This document shows, piece by piece, positions 1 to 10,000 of a stretch of DNA of 64,000 nucleotides. The notes under the pieces are model-generated. The model worked only from the letters and a program-made list of their open reading frames with translations, did not search any database and had not been told where the DNA came from. Positions within the stretch are counted from its first letter, which is position 1. Every line of letters begins with the position of its first letter. Location of the stretch: the NCBI GenBank assembly GCA_035943095.1, contig DASZCN010000011.1:1-64000 (forward strand). Direction: 5' to 3'. This DNA comes from AG41 sp035943095 (GTDB taxonomy: Bacteria > Gemmatimonadota > Gemmatimonadetes > Gemmatimonadales > GWC2-71-9). A program made the position numbers and the translations under genes.

Positions 1-224
1 GGCGCCAGGCAGGGCTCCTCCGTCGCCGGGCACGGCACGCCGATGCACGCGCGTTCCGGTCGTGCCCCGACGTCCTCGTAGAACGTCCGCACGATCGGCG
101 CGAGCCCGGGATACGCGCGACTGGGGTACGTCCGGTGCTCTCGAACGACCGCCCGGCCATCCGTGACCTCCACGAGCGCAAGACGCGCGTTCGTTCCGCC
201 GACGTCGCCGGCGAGCACGTTCAT
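1..224 (-). CDS. glk: Glucokinase, N-terminal part (cut by left window edge)
   Basis: The first 74 residues of a ROK-unrelated (bacterial Glk-type) glucokinase, which phosphorylates glucose to glucose 6-phosphate in the cytosol. The N-terminal MNVLAGDVGGTNARLALVEV carries the DxGGTNxR phosphate-binding motif of the family, followed by a CIGVPCPA segment like the second conserved strand. The rest of the expected 320 or so residues lies left of the window. Its ATG overlaps the TGA of the upstream lactonase gene (ATGA), so the two are probably translationally coupled. With the GH15 enzyme before them this makes a small glucose-release and pentose-phosphate entry operon. Confidence 0.85.
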   Translation of the reverse strand, partial: MNVLAGDVGGTNARLALVEVTDGRAVVREHRTYPSRAYPGLAPIVRTFYEDVGARPERACIGVPCPATEEPCLA

Positions 225-937
225 GGCACGGTCCGCGAAAGTTGCGCGGCGGCGGCGGGATCGAGAAACCACACGCCATGGGGGGGGCGCGCGAGCACCG
301 CGGGCACGTCGCCCGGATCGGCGTCTCCATCGAGGGCGCGCGCGACCGCCGATGCCTTGTCTCGCCCCGTCACCAACATCACCACGTGCCGGGCCGCTGC
401 AATGACGGGCGGGGTGATGGTGATCCGCCGGCGTGGCGGCTTGGGACTGTCCACCGCCACGGCCCGGCGCTGGTGCTCGCGAAGTGCGCGTGAGCCCGGA
501 AACAGGGAGGCCGTGTGACCGTCCGCACCCATGCCGAGGACGAGCACATCGAGTGCGGCGGGGAGCTCGCGGGCGTACGTGGCCGCCGCGGCATCGAGAT
601 CACGACTTTCGGCCTGTATGCGATGAATGCGGCCCGCCGGAATCGCGACGTGTGAAAGCAATACCTCCATCGCCATGCGGTAATTGCTCTCCGCATCGTC
701 TGGCGGGACGCCGCGCTCGTCGCCGAAATACACATCGACCCTGCTCCAGTCGATGCGGCTCCTCGAGTCCCCGGCCGCGAGCGCGGCGTACACGGGACCG
801 GGTGTTCGGCCCCCCGAGAGCGCGATTGCGCATTGCTGCCGGGCGGCCAGGACGGCCGCGATAGCCTCCCCCAGCCACTCGGCCGCGCGCTGCGGGAATG
901 CCTTCACGTCTTCGACCACGATGTGGCGCGACGCCAC
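221..937 (-). CDS. pgl: 6-phosphogluconolactonase
   Basis: A 238-residue protein of the NagB/DevB fold that hydrolyses 6-phosphoglucono-lactone to 6-phosphogluconate in the oxidative pentose phosphate pathway. Visible motifs are ALSGGRTPGPVYAAL near residue 45, VYFGDERGVPPDDAESNYRM near residue 70 and LGMGADGHTASLFPGS near residue 135, all diagnostic of the family, and the length is standard. It starts 2 bases after the GH15 stop and its own stop overlaps the glucokinase ATG, so the three are one transcription unit. Nothing in the sequence is abnormal. Confidence 0.95.
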   Translation of the reverse strand: MASRHIVVEDVKAFPQRAAEWLGEAIAAVLAARQQCAIALSGGRTPGPVYAALAAGDSRSRIDWSRVDVYFGDERGVPPDDAESNYRMAMEVLLSHVAIPAGRIHRIQAESRDLDAAAATYARELPAALDVLVLGMGADGHTASLFPGSRALREHQRRAVAVDSPKPPRRRITITPPVIAAARHVVMLVTGRDKASAVARALDGDADPGDVPAVLARPPHGVWFLDPAAAAQLSRTVP

Positions 938-939
938 CG

Positions 940-2985
940 CTAGTGCTCCGCGCCTTCAGGGATCGCCGTAAGGCGATCGGTGAGCCGTGCTGTGCGGCCC
1001 GTCTCGCTGCCACACGTGGGACACAGGTTGAGCTGCCCGGTGCGGTCCAGGTATTCCCGCACCACCCGGACGTATGCTGCGTGACTCCACGTGAGCGGCG
1101 ATACCGACAACGGCTCACCCGTGTAGGGATGGAGCTGCTCTGCCATGACACCAGATGGGAGCGCGTGCTTTGCCGCCCATTCAATCAGCTCGAAGCCACG
1201 CGAGAGCTCCTCGGCGGTGCGCGCGCGCAGGAGGCGATAGCGCGCGAGCCACAACGTACTGATGAACCAGGGATTGCCCGGGACCCGCTTCGTGTCCTGC
1301 CGCTCGACCTGGAAGTAGGCGTCGTTCTCGTAGCGGGCGAGCCCCCCGATGTCCGTGTGGACCCAGAGGCGCTCCTCGACCTGGCGGACCGTGGACTCCG
1401 CACGCGGGTCGTCTGGCGCGAGCGTGCCGAACTCCACGATTCCGAGCACGCTCGAGTCAACGGTCATGTCGAGCGTATAGCCGTTCGGTCCGGGCGTCGC
1501 CATCCGGGCGAAGCGCTGCTCGCGCTCATTCCATAGCACGGCCCCCAAGCCGTCTCGCATGCGGTCGGCGCCGGCCGCATAGCGGGTGGCGCGCTCCTGT
1601 TCTCCAAAGGCGTCCGCCACTTGGGCCGCGGCCCGGAGGCCGGCAATGACGGAGGCGACCGTGAATGCGTGCACTCCCCACCGCTCCTCCCAGAGGTCGT
1701 GCGACGGAAGCGGCAGGCCGGTGGCGGGGTCGACGTACCCAAGGAGAAAATCAGCGGGCCGGGTCACGAGGGCGCGGTAGAACGGTGCCGTCTCCTCGAT
1801 GGGCTGAAACAGCTCGAAGAATTGCCACAGCGCCCAGATGACGAGTGCGGTCTCGTCCTCCTGAATGGGGAGCACGGGTTTGCCGTCGCGCACGTAGCCG
1901 TGCCAGGAGGAAGCGAGGGTTCCATCGGGATTGTATTTGTGCCGGAGGTACCCGAGCGGCGAGATGACCTTCGCGCAAAATTCCAGGAATTTCTCGGGTG
2001 CCCCAACGTGTCCGCCTCGCATCAAGGCGGCGGCGACCAGGGCGCCGTCGCGCGGCCACATGTAGGAGTAGGTGTCGCGGGCGAACTGAATGATGTCCGT
2101 ATCGTTGGCGGCGGTGATCGCGCCCTCATGGTCGATCTGCGAACGGATGATCAGCAGGCTTTGGCTATACCGCTGAGCCACGAGCTCGGGCACCTGGTCG
2201 AGACCGCGCCGGTCTTTCCGCACCCACAGCCGCCAGTAGTTGCGCGTCCGGCGAAGCAGCTCGCCAGGCGACTTGTCGCGGACGACCTTGTCGATCGTGG
2301 CGACTTCGCGGAAGTCCCGGCCTGCCGCCATCCAGTAGTCCGCCTCCGCGGAACCGCGCGCCGGCACGGTGAGGGACAGGCCGAGCGTGGAGTCCACGGA
2401 TCCTTGCGCGATCGGATTGCCCTGCAGCTCACCGTCCTCGGCGTCGCGCCAGGTCCCCTCGGCGCCGGCGACCTCCTTCGTCCCGCACGCGTAGCGCCGC
2501 ACACCGATCTCCCCGCCTACGGCACAGTTCATCAGGAAATAGCGGTCGTCCTTATAGTGGATCAGCGCCTCTGTCTCGGGGGAGTAGAGCGCCGTGTCGC
2601 CCACCTCGTACCCCCGGATGTGGAAATCGTGATGGAAGAACAACCGGATCTCGCGCGCCCGGTCGAGCAGGTTGGTCACCTGGATATGCCGAATCAGGAC
2701 ATTCTCGAAGAAATCCACCGCGTCGTGACAGAGGAGCTCGATACCCAACGCCTCGTTGCGGGCGCGCACCTCGGTGACCATCGAGTCGACGACGTAGCGC
2801 CGGTCGAGCGCCCAGTCCGAACCGATCCAGCTGAACTTGCCGGCGGTCCAGACGCCGAATCGGAAGACATGCCCGGTGGCGTGGTTTTCCTTGCCCACGT
2901 GCGGGTAGTAGATGTCGCGGATCAGATAGTCGCGGCCGAATGCCACGAGCAACCGCCCGTTCGACAGCGGCAGGTCACGAGGCAT
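940..2985 (-). CDS. GH15 glucoamylase/trehalase-like glycoside hydrolase
   Basis: A 681-residue cytosolic enzyme (no signal peptide) of the GH15-related family, expected to release glucose from alpha-glucans or trehalose. The N-terminal beta-sandwich region (about 1-260) starts MPRDLPLSNGRLLVAFGRDY. The (alpha/alpha)6 barrel (about 280-640) carries YMWPRDGALVAAAL, the segment PIQEDETALVIWALW, and near the C-terminus GVMAEQLHPYTGEPLSVSPL, where the second catalytic glutamate of GH15 lies. A CPTC pair close to the C-terminus could bind metal but lacks a partner pair. It lies just upstream of pgl and glk, so the glucose it produces can be phosphorylated directly. Exact substrate is not decided by sequence. 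Confidence 0.88.
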   Translation of the reverse strand: MPRDLPLSNGRLLVAFGRDYLIRDIYYPHVGKENHATGHVFRFGVWTAGKFSWIGSDWALDRRYVVDSMVTEVRARNEALGIELLCHDAVDFFENVLIRHIQVTNLLDRAREIRLFFHHDFHIRGYEVGDTALYSPETEALIHYKDDRYFLMNCAVGGEIGVRRYACGTKEVAGAEGTWRDAEDGELQGNPIAQGSVDSTLGLSLTVPARGSAEADYWMAAGRDFREVATIDKVVRDKSPGELLRRTRNYWRLWVRKDRRGLDQVPELVAQRYSQSLLIIRSQIDHEGAITAANDTDIIQFARDTYSYMWPRDGALVAAALMRGGHVGAPEKFLEFCAKVISPLGYLRHKYNPDGTLASSWHGYVRDGKPVLPIQEDETALVIWALWQFFELFQPIEETAPFYRALVTRPADFLLGYVDPATGLPLPSHDLWEERWGVHAFTVASVIAGLRAAAQVADAFGEQERATRYAAGADRMRDGLGAVLWNEREQRFARMATPGPNGYTLDMTVDSSVLGIVEFGTLAPDDPRAESTVRQVEERLWVHTDIGGLARYENDAYFQVERQDTKRVPGNPWFISTLWLARYRLLRARTAEELSRGFELIEWAAKHALPSGVMAEQLHPYTGEPLSVSPLTWSHAAYVRVVREYLDRTGQLNLCPTCGSETGRTARLTDRLTAIPEGAEH

Positions 2986-2991
2986 GAGAGC

Positions 2992-3297
2992 TCACTCTGC
3001 GCACGAAACTATTCCCTCGATGACGTAGTAGAAAAAGCCGCCCGATTCACCGGCCGAAAAGATCGGCACGATGTGGGGATGACTGAGGTTCGATGAGAGG
3101 TCCACCTCGCGGATGAACCGCTCACGGAGCAGCCGGGTCGAGACCTCGGGGTCCAGCACCTTGATCGCCACACGGCGATGCGGGTGCTGCTCCACGGCGA
3201 GGTACACCCGCGCCATGCCGCCGGTGCCGATTTCCCGTTCGACGTCGTAGCGGGGGGCGAGGCTCTCACGAAGAGCGTCGAGCACATCGAGCATCAT
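2992..3297 (-). pseudogene. Ser/Thr protein kinase remnant, N-lobe only
   Basis: A 101-residue reading frame from the tandem ATGs at 3297/3294. It matches only the N-lobe of the Gemmatimonadota-type kinase: leader MMLDVLDALRESLAPRYDVE, glycine loop GTGGMARVYLA, the VAIK-like lysine in VAIKVLD, the helix-C segment and the hinge SGGFFYYVIEG. The frame then ends in IVSCAE. Catalytic loop HRDLKPxN, DFG and the whole C-lobe are absent, and the GH15 ATG follows 7 bases later. No kinase C-lobe is recognisable in the following sequence, so this looks like a deletion rather than a simple frameshift. It may still be translated as a leader to the operon. Confidence 0.8.
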
Positions 3298-3382
3298 GGC
3301 CAACTTAGCGGCCCCCACGCCCGGCGCCAAGCGAGCGATCCCACTCTAGCGAACCGAGGACCGCGCCGTTCAATTAACGCGA

Positions 3383-4453
3383 ATGGAGCGAATCTGGAAG
3401 TCGCCGTTCGTGCGGCTCGTGGCGTATTACGTGCTCCTCAGCCTGGTGACGCTGCTGCTCGTCACGCTGTTCCCGCAGATACGCGACCTGTTCGAAAAAT
3501 TTCAAGCGCTCTCGCCCGTCCATGTCGCCGGCGGAAAGAGCAAGGCGATCGAGGAGGCCGCGAGCGCCCCGGGCCCCGGGAGCTTGGGCGCCACCGCGCT
3601 CGCCGTCATCACCCTGTTCTCGATGGTCGGGGCGCTGGCGCTGATGCTGCCAACCGCGTGGGTGTACATGACCACTAAGCAGCAGCGCGGCTACGATCAG
3701 TCCGTCGTTCAGACGGTGATCGTCTTGCCGATGACCGTGTCGGGCACGCTCATCCTCGTCCAAAACAGCCTCGCGCTCGCCTTCGCCCTGGGCGGGATCG
3801 TGGCCGCGATCCGGTTCCGCAACACGCTGAAAGACACGAAGGACGTGGTATACATCTACCTCGCCCTCGGCGTAGGCCTCGCGGCCGGCGTCTACGTTCC
3901 CGTGGTCGCCGCCGTGATGTCGCTGGTCTTCAACCTGACCGTGCTGGCGCTTTGGAAGCTCAATGTCGGCAACATTTACGCCGATCAGGGTGTGCTGCTG
4001 CCGGCGCTGCCACCGGCCGAGGGGTTGCTGGGCCCGCGTCGACGCCCGTCCGCACAACTGGCCGTCGGTGACCCGCAGCTGCTCGCCGCTCTGGCGCCCA
4101 ACGAGCTCGAAGAAGTGGCGGACCGCGCGGCTCGGCTGCAGGCGTACATCATGGCGCGTGCGGACGATAAGAAGGGCGAGCGCTTCAACGGCATGCTGCT
4201 CGTACACACGACTGAACCGGAGACGGCCCAGCGCGCGGTCGAACAGCTCCTCGAGACCGAGACCGTCCGCTGGCGCCTCGCCGAGATACTCCCGGCCGGG
4301 AGCGGGCGCTCGACGCTCGAATACCTGCTGCGCCTCAAGGAAGGGATCCTCGCGGCGTCCGTGCTCCATGCGTTGAAAAGCAGGGGCTCGCCACCGATCG
4401 ATGCCGCTGAGTACCGCTCCCTACGGGGGTTAAAGAGGAGTAAAGGCGAATGA
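3383..4453 (+). CDS. DUF4956 integral membrane protein
   Basis: A 356-residue inner-membrane protein. Hydrophobic segments lie at about 10-32, 75-98, 108-150 and 155-190. The conserved core ALAFALGGIVAAIRFRNTLK, followed by KDVVYIYLALGVGLAAG, is the signature of the DUF4956 family. The C-terminal 160 residues are soluble and charged. In other bacteria DUF4956 genes sit with VTC-type polyphosphate polymerase or CotH-kinase genes (family knowledge). Here it is followed, with an ATGA overlap, by a CotH/HipA-like exported protein and then by CYTH-PPK1, which fits a membrane component of a polyphosphate system. Biochemical function is unknown. Confidence 0.85.
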   Translation: MERIWKSPFVRLVAYYVLLSLVTLLLVTLFPQIRDLFEKFQALSPVHVAGGKSKAIEEAASAPGPGSLGATALAVITLFSMVGALALMLPTAWVYMTTKQQRGYDQSVVQTVIVLPMTVSGTLILVQNSLALAFALGGIVAAIRFRNTLKDTKDVVYIYLALGVGLAAGVYVPVVAAVMSLVFNLTVLALWKLNVGNIYADQGVLLPALPPAEGLLGPRRRPSAQLAVGDPQLLAALAPNELEEVADRAARLQAYIMARADDKKGERFNGMLLVHTTEPETAQRAVEQLLETETVRWRLAEILPAGSGRSTLEYLLRLKEGILAASVLHALKSRGSPPIDAAEYRSLRGLKRSKGE

Positions 4454-7035
4454 GATCGAACGCGCAGCGGCTGGTCGCGGCCCTGACGCTGTTGATCGGC
4501 GTCGAAGAGCCACGCGCTCTCAGCGCACAGACGACCCCCGCACAACCAGTCCGGGACACGGCCGCCCGCAGCGTGGAAATTGTGGCGGGGCAGCACTACG
4601 CGGCCGGGTGGTTTCACCGTTTAATGCTGGGCGCTCACTATCGCGACCTCTGGACCACGCCGTTCCGAGTCGACGCGCTCGACCTCGCGACATACGCGGG
4701 CGGGCTCACGCCCAGCCAATGCGGCGGCCGCCGCGAGACCAAGTCGCTCCGGCTGGTCGGGCCGAACGGGCGCGCATACGTGTTCCGCTCGGTCGACAAA
4801 GACCCCACTCTGGCTCTGCCCCCGAACCTGCGCGCGACCTTCGTGCGCGACCTCATCCAGGACCAGATCAGCTCGGCTCACCCGGGCGCTCCCTTAGTGG
4901 TGGCGCCGCTGCTCGACGCGGCTCGCATCATGAATGCGGAGCCGCACGTCTACGTGTTGGCCGACGACCGCCGCCTCGCGGGGTTCGCCTGTGCCAAGCC
5001 TGGTACCCTCGGCATGATCGAAGAGCGTCCCACCGTGGGACCGGACAACGAAATGGCGTGGGCAGGTGCGGCGGACTTGGCGACCACGAAGAAGTTGTTC
5101 GAGCACCTCGAGCACGATCCCAAGAATCGCGTCGATTCTCGGGCATACCTCGCGGCCCGCCTGATGGACGTCTTTATCGGCGACTGGGACCGCCATCAGG
5201 ACCAGTGGCGCTGGGCGCGGTTCGACTCCGCGGGGCTTCGCTGGTGGCGCCCGATCCCGCGCGACCGCGACCAGGCGTTCGCGCGTCTCGACGGCGTGCT
5301 CGTGTGGCTCACGGGCTTTTATTTTCCGCAGCTCGTCGGCTTCGACGACGACTATCCGAGCATCTGGCGTCTCACGTTCGCGGGAGAAGTGCCGGACCGG
5401 AGACTGCTCGAGGATCTCGAGAAGCCCGTGTGGGACTCGGTGGCGCGGACCCTTCAGGGCCGAGTGACGGACTCGGTGATCGATGCGGCGGTCCGCCGCC
5501 TTCCACCGGAGTACTACCGGAAAAACGGCGTCACCCTCACTCGCGCGTTACGGCGCCGACGGGACCACCTGCCGCAAATCAGCGATCGCTATTACGCGCT
5601 GCTCGCCCAGGTGGTGGAAGTCCACGGCACCGACCAGTCAGACCTGGCCGAGATCGAACGCCTCCCCGGCGGGCGCGTGGCCGTCCGCTTGTCCCCACGC
5701 GCCGGAGGAGCACCGTTCTACCAGCGGACATTCAACAGACATGAGACGGACGAGATTCGCGTGTTCCTCCACGGCGGCGATGATCGAGCAGTCGTCCGCG
5801 GGTCCGACGGATCCGGGCCACTCGTCCTCGTGATCGGCGGCGACGGCGCCGACGAGCTCGTGGACTCCACGCGTGCGGGGCGCACGCGGTTTTACGACGA
5901 CGGCCCGCAGGACCGATTCATCACGCCGCGCGGCACGCCGATAGACCGCTCGCACTACGTTGAACCTCCCGTGGACACCTCTACACTGGGCGTCCCGCGA
6001 GACTGGGGCTCACGCTGGATGCCGCTAACCTGGGCTGGATACACGCCGGATCTCGGCCTCTTCGTCGGGGCGGGCGCCGACGGCACGGGCTACGACTTCC
6101 GCCGGCTGCCATATAACTCGCACGTACGAATCCGCGCCGGCTACGCGACTACCGCCCAAACGGGCCGGGCCGAGTTCAACGGCGAGTTTCGCGGCCTCGT
6201 GCCGCCGGTTACCGTGACACTGCGCGTTCGGGCGTCGGGAATCGATATCCTGCGGTTCTATGGCTTCGGCAATGAGACAGTGGATACCGGTTCCAGTGAT
6301 TTCTATAAGGTGAAGCAACAGCAGTACCTGGTCGCGCCCGCGCTGCGATTCTCGCTTTCGCGGTCCGCTACGCTCTCCGTCGGTCCGTTATTCAAGTTCG
6401 CGCACACGAATCTCGAATCGGGCACGCTCATCAACACGCTTCGGCCCTACGGCGTGAGGGATCTGGCCCAGGTCGGTGGTGCCGCGTCATTTGAGGTGGA
6501 CACGCGGGACCGGCCGACCGCCGCCACGCGCGGCATCTCGTTTGACCTCGGTGGAAGTTTCTATCCCCAGGCGCTGGGTCTGAACTCGTCGCTAGGCGAG
6601 GCGCACGGGGACGCGGCCACGTACCTGACGCTCCGCGCCCCGCTGAAACCGACACTCGCCGTGCGCGTCGCGGGGCGAAAAGTGTGGAGCTCGCTTCCGC
6701 TCCCATTCGAGGAAGCGGCGTACATCGGCGGCGCGACCACGGTGCGTGGGTTTGTGGACCACCGGTTCCTGGGCGACGCCGCCACCTACGGGAATGTCGA
6801 GCTGCGACTCTCGCTCGCCCGATTCTTCCTCCTCGTCCCTGGCGAGCTCGGGGTGTTCGGCCTCGGCGACGCGGGCCGGGTGTATTTCTCGGGCCAAACG
6901 TCGGACCGCTGGCACGCCGCTGCTGGCGGCGGGCTCTGGATGTCGTTTTTGAGTCGCGCCAATACCTTGTCCGTGGCCGCGGCGCACAGCATCGAGGGAA
7001 CGCGGGTGTACGTCAAGACCGGGTTCGCCTTCTAG
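4450..7035 (+). CDS. Exported kinase-fold plus outer-membrane beta-barrel protein
   Basis: An 861-residue protein with an N-terminal signal peptide ending near LSAQ (about residue 26). Residues 40-400 resemble the CotH/HipA-like kinase fold: TKSLRLVGPNGRAYVFRSVD with a lysine in VDKDP, then FIGDWDRHQDQWRW and PIPRDRDQAFAR, where aspartates typical of the catalytic and metal sites lie. A short linker with HGGDDRAVV and IGGDGADEL follows. Residues about 520-861 are amphipathic beta strands ending in ...YVKTGFAF, a BamA/Omp85-like barrel with a terminal phenylalanine. Bacteroidota encode related fusions that add a metallophosphatase domain, absent here. It overlaps DUF4956 by 4 bases. Kinase activity and substrate are unproven. 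Confidence 0.75.
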   Translation: MRSNAQRLVAALTLLIGVEEPRALSAQTTPAQPVRDTAARSVEIVAGQHYAAGWFHRLMLGAHYRDLWTTPFRVDALDLATYAGGLTPSQCGGRRETKSLRLVGPNGRAYVFRSVDKDPTLALPPNLRATFVRDLIQDQISSAHPGAPLVVAPLLDAARIMNAEPHVYVLADDRRLAGFACAKPGTLGMIEERPTVGPDNEMAWAGAADLATTKKLFEHLEHDPKNRVDSRAYLAARLMDVFIGDWDRHQDQWRWARFDSAGLRWWRPIPRDRDQAFARLDGVLVWLTGFYFPQLVGFDDDYPSIWRLTFAGEVPDRRLLEDLEKPVWDSVARTLQGRVTDSVIDAAVRRLPPEYYRKNGVTLTRALRRRRDHLPQISDRYYALLAQVVEVHGTDQSDLAEIERLPGGRVAVRLSPRAGGAPFYQRTFNRHETDEIRVFLHGGDDRAVVRGSDGSGPLVLVIGGDGADELVDSTRAGRTRFYDDGPQDRFITPRGTPIDRSHYVEPPVDTSTLGVPRDWGSRWMPLTWAGYTPDLGLFVGAGADGTGYDFRRLPYNSHVRIRAGYATTAQTGRAEFNGEFRGLVPPVTVTLRVRASGIDILRFYGFGNETVDTGSSDFYKVKQQQYLVAPALRFSLSRSATLSVGPLFKFAHTNLESGTLINTLRPYGVRDLAQVGGAASFEVDTRDRPTAATRGISFDLGGSFYPQALGLNSSLGEAHGDAATYLTLRAPLKPTLAVRVAGRKVWSSLPLPFEEAAYIGGATTVRGFVDHRFLGDAATYGNVELRLSLARFFLLVPGELGVFGLGDAGRVYFSGQTSDRWHAAAGGGLWMSFLSRANTLSVAAAHSIEGTRVYVKTGFAF

Positions 7036-7037
7036 CG

Positions 7038-10000
7038 ATGCAGGCCGAGTGGAAGGCGGATGTTCCGACGCTGGACCTGCTCAACCGGATGGTGTCGGAT
7101 CCGCTCCCCCTCGACCTCCGCTCCGGCAGGGTGGAACCGTTTTTCCAGCGCGACATCTACTTCGACTCGGCCGACTGGACGTTGCGCCGGCGGGGCGTCA
7201 GCTGCCGGTTTCGCATCGGCGTAGACGATCGGCGCATCCTCACGCTGCGCACGGGTGATCGGTGGGAGGATGGCGCTCTGTTCGCACCTCCGCAGCGGTT
7301 CGAGGCAGAGGTGCCCGAGCTCGAGGGTGAACAAGCCCTGGCGGGTACGTCCGACCCGGCGCGCCGCCTGCGAGCCCTGATCGAGCCCGGGCAACTGCTC
7401 CCCCGCATCCAGTTCGAGACGGAGCGCCGGGTCCGTCGATCGAAGCCGGCCTGGTTCTTCAGGGCGCGCCACGAGATCCTCTACGACGTCGTGACGGTGC
7501 GGAGTCACCATCTCGCGCAAAAGTTTCAGGAGCTCAAACTCCGCCAAGTCGTTAACGGGCGGCCCGCATTAGACCGGCTCGCTCAAGCGTTTCAGCAACG
7601 ATACGGTTTGCGCACGCTGCTCGTGGGGAAGCAGGAGCGTGCGGAGAAGCTGCTGCGTGAGCTCGAAGCGGACGGCTTGGCGGACGTCACGCGGCGCGGT
7701 CGCGAGGTCGCCGTGATCGTGCTCCAGGCCGGCGCCGTCGCGATGATCGTCGAGTCCGACTCGCTCACGCTGCCGATTCGCCGGGGATCCGGCGAAGAGG
7801 GTTGCCGAGACGTGTTGCGCGCATCGTTCGGCAGCGCGGACGGCCAGGTGCGCCTCCTGGGCACGGCCCCGGCAGGCCTGACGCGCCCCCTGCTCGAGGT
7901 CTGGGAGGTGCGCCGCGCGGCCGGAGCCCCGGATTCGACTGCGGCGGGACAACTCCAATGGTTACCTGTGGAGGAGGTCCTTGCTGCTGCCGGGTCCCCC
8001 GGGCTGCGCGACCCGCGGACCCTGGCCGCTTTGACGGTCGCCGCGCGATCGGAAGCGTTCACCGGCGCCGCCCCCGCCGTCCAGGCGCCGGCGCGAGCGA
8101 CGGAACGTCGCATTCGACTGTCCGATGTCGCGCTCCGGCCGCCGGTCGCCGATCTCAACCGGCTCGGTCCGGAGCATTTCCTGAACAGCGACCTGAGCCT
8201 GCTCCACTTCAACGCGCGCGTCCTGGCGCTCGCGGAAGACGTGAGCGTACCGTTGCTCGCCCGGCTCCGCTTTTTGGCGATCGTCAGCGCCAATCTCGAC
8301 GAGTTCTTCATGGTCCGGGTAACGACCTTGAAGCGGGCGGTGGCAGAGGGCGCGATCGGGCCCGGTGATGATGGCCTGGCCGCCGAGGAGGCCCTGCACG
8401 TCATCGGAATCCGGGTTCGGGCGCTGCTGGAGCGTCAGGCGCGTTGTTTCGCCGACGCATGCCGTCCAGCGCTCGCGGCACACGACGTCCGCATTTTTTC
8501 GTGGACAGAGCTGTCCCAGGCGCACCAGGAGCGCCTGGGGCGCTATTTCATGGAGGAGATCTTCCCGTTCATCTCCCCGCAAGCCATGACCCGCGCGCCG
8601 GGTCACCCGTTCCCCCTGATCCCCAACCTGCGCCTTTCCCTCGCGGTCCTGGTGCGCGATCTCGGAGGCGGACCGACGCACTTCGCCTATGTGAAAGTTC
8701 CGGACGATCGACCGCGGTTCGTTCCGCTCGAGGACGGCTCCGGTTTCGTCGCCCTCGAGGAGATCATCCGCGCAAACCTCCGACCGGTTTACTCGGGCCG
8801 GATCGTCGACGCGGCCTATGCGTTCCGTGTGACCCGGGGCGCGGATTTGGAGCTCGACGAGCAGCACGCCTCGAGCTTGATGCAGATCATCGAAGAGGAG
8901 ACGAAGCGGCGACCGTATGGCGCCGCCGTGCGTGTCGAGGTGGAGCGCGACATGCCCCAGGCGGTCCGGGAGCTGCTCCTCCGGGAGCTGCAGTTCGAGG
9001 ACACGGCTCCCGCCGGCTCCCTAGGCCCGAGCGACCTCTACGTCGCGCCAGGCCTCGTGGATTTCGCAGGTCTGCGTGACCTCGCCCGCCTGCCCCTTCC
9101 CGCGCTCGACTATCCACCGCATCGCGGCGCGTCGCCCATCGAGCCGGCACGCTCGATCTTCACGGTCCTCACCGAGCGTGACGTCCTCGTCCACCACCCG
9201 TACGACGATTTCGAGGCGACCGTTCAGCGATTCGTGCTCGAGGCGGCGGACGACCCGGACGTCGTCGCCATCAAGCAGACGCTGTATCGCGCCGGAGGGC
9301 GCTCGGAGATCGTCGATGCCCTCGTCCGCGCGGCGGGGCGCGGGAAAGAGGTGTTCGTGTTCGTGGAGCTGAAAGCGCGCTTTGACGAGGAACGCAACAT
9401 CGAGTGGGCCCGGAAGCTCGAGCAGGCCGGTATCCGGGTCGTGTACGGGCTGGTCGAGCTCAAGACCCACGCCAAGACGGCCCTCGTCGTACGGCGCGAG
9501 GCTGGCGGGATTCGGCGCTACGTCCACGTCGGGACGGGCAATTACAACGCCGCGACCGCGGCGACCTACACGGACCTGGGGCTACTGACGGCGGACCCCG
9601 ACCTCGGTGCCGACCTGAACGACTTGTTCAACGAGCTTTCCGGGTCATCTCGGCCGCCCCAGACCGCGTTCCGACGGATTCTCGTATCGCCCACGTTCCT
9701 CACCAAGCGTCTCCTCGAGCTCATCGCGCGTGAAGCGGACCACGCGCGGGCGGGCCGCGATGCCCGCATTCGCGCGAAGATCAACGGGCTCGCCGACTCC
9801 GAGATCATCGAGGCGTTGTACCGGGCGTCGCAGGCGGGGGTCGATATCGCGCTCGTGGTCCGGGGCGTCTGCACGCTCCGCCCCGGCGTCGTGGGGCTGT
9901 CGGAGCGGATCCGCGTCACGAGCGTCATGGGACGCTTCCTCGAGCATGGCCGCATCTACCATTTCGCGAATGGCGGCGAGCCGGAGTACTACATCGGCTC

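Noticed and set aside
1621..3096. A 491-residue plus-strand frame across the GH15 gene
   Set aside because: Antisense shadow of a well-conserved enzyme, without start context or family resemblance.
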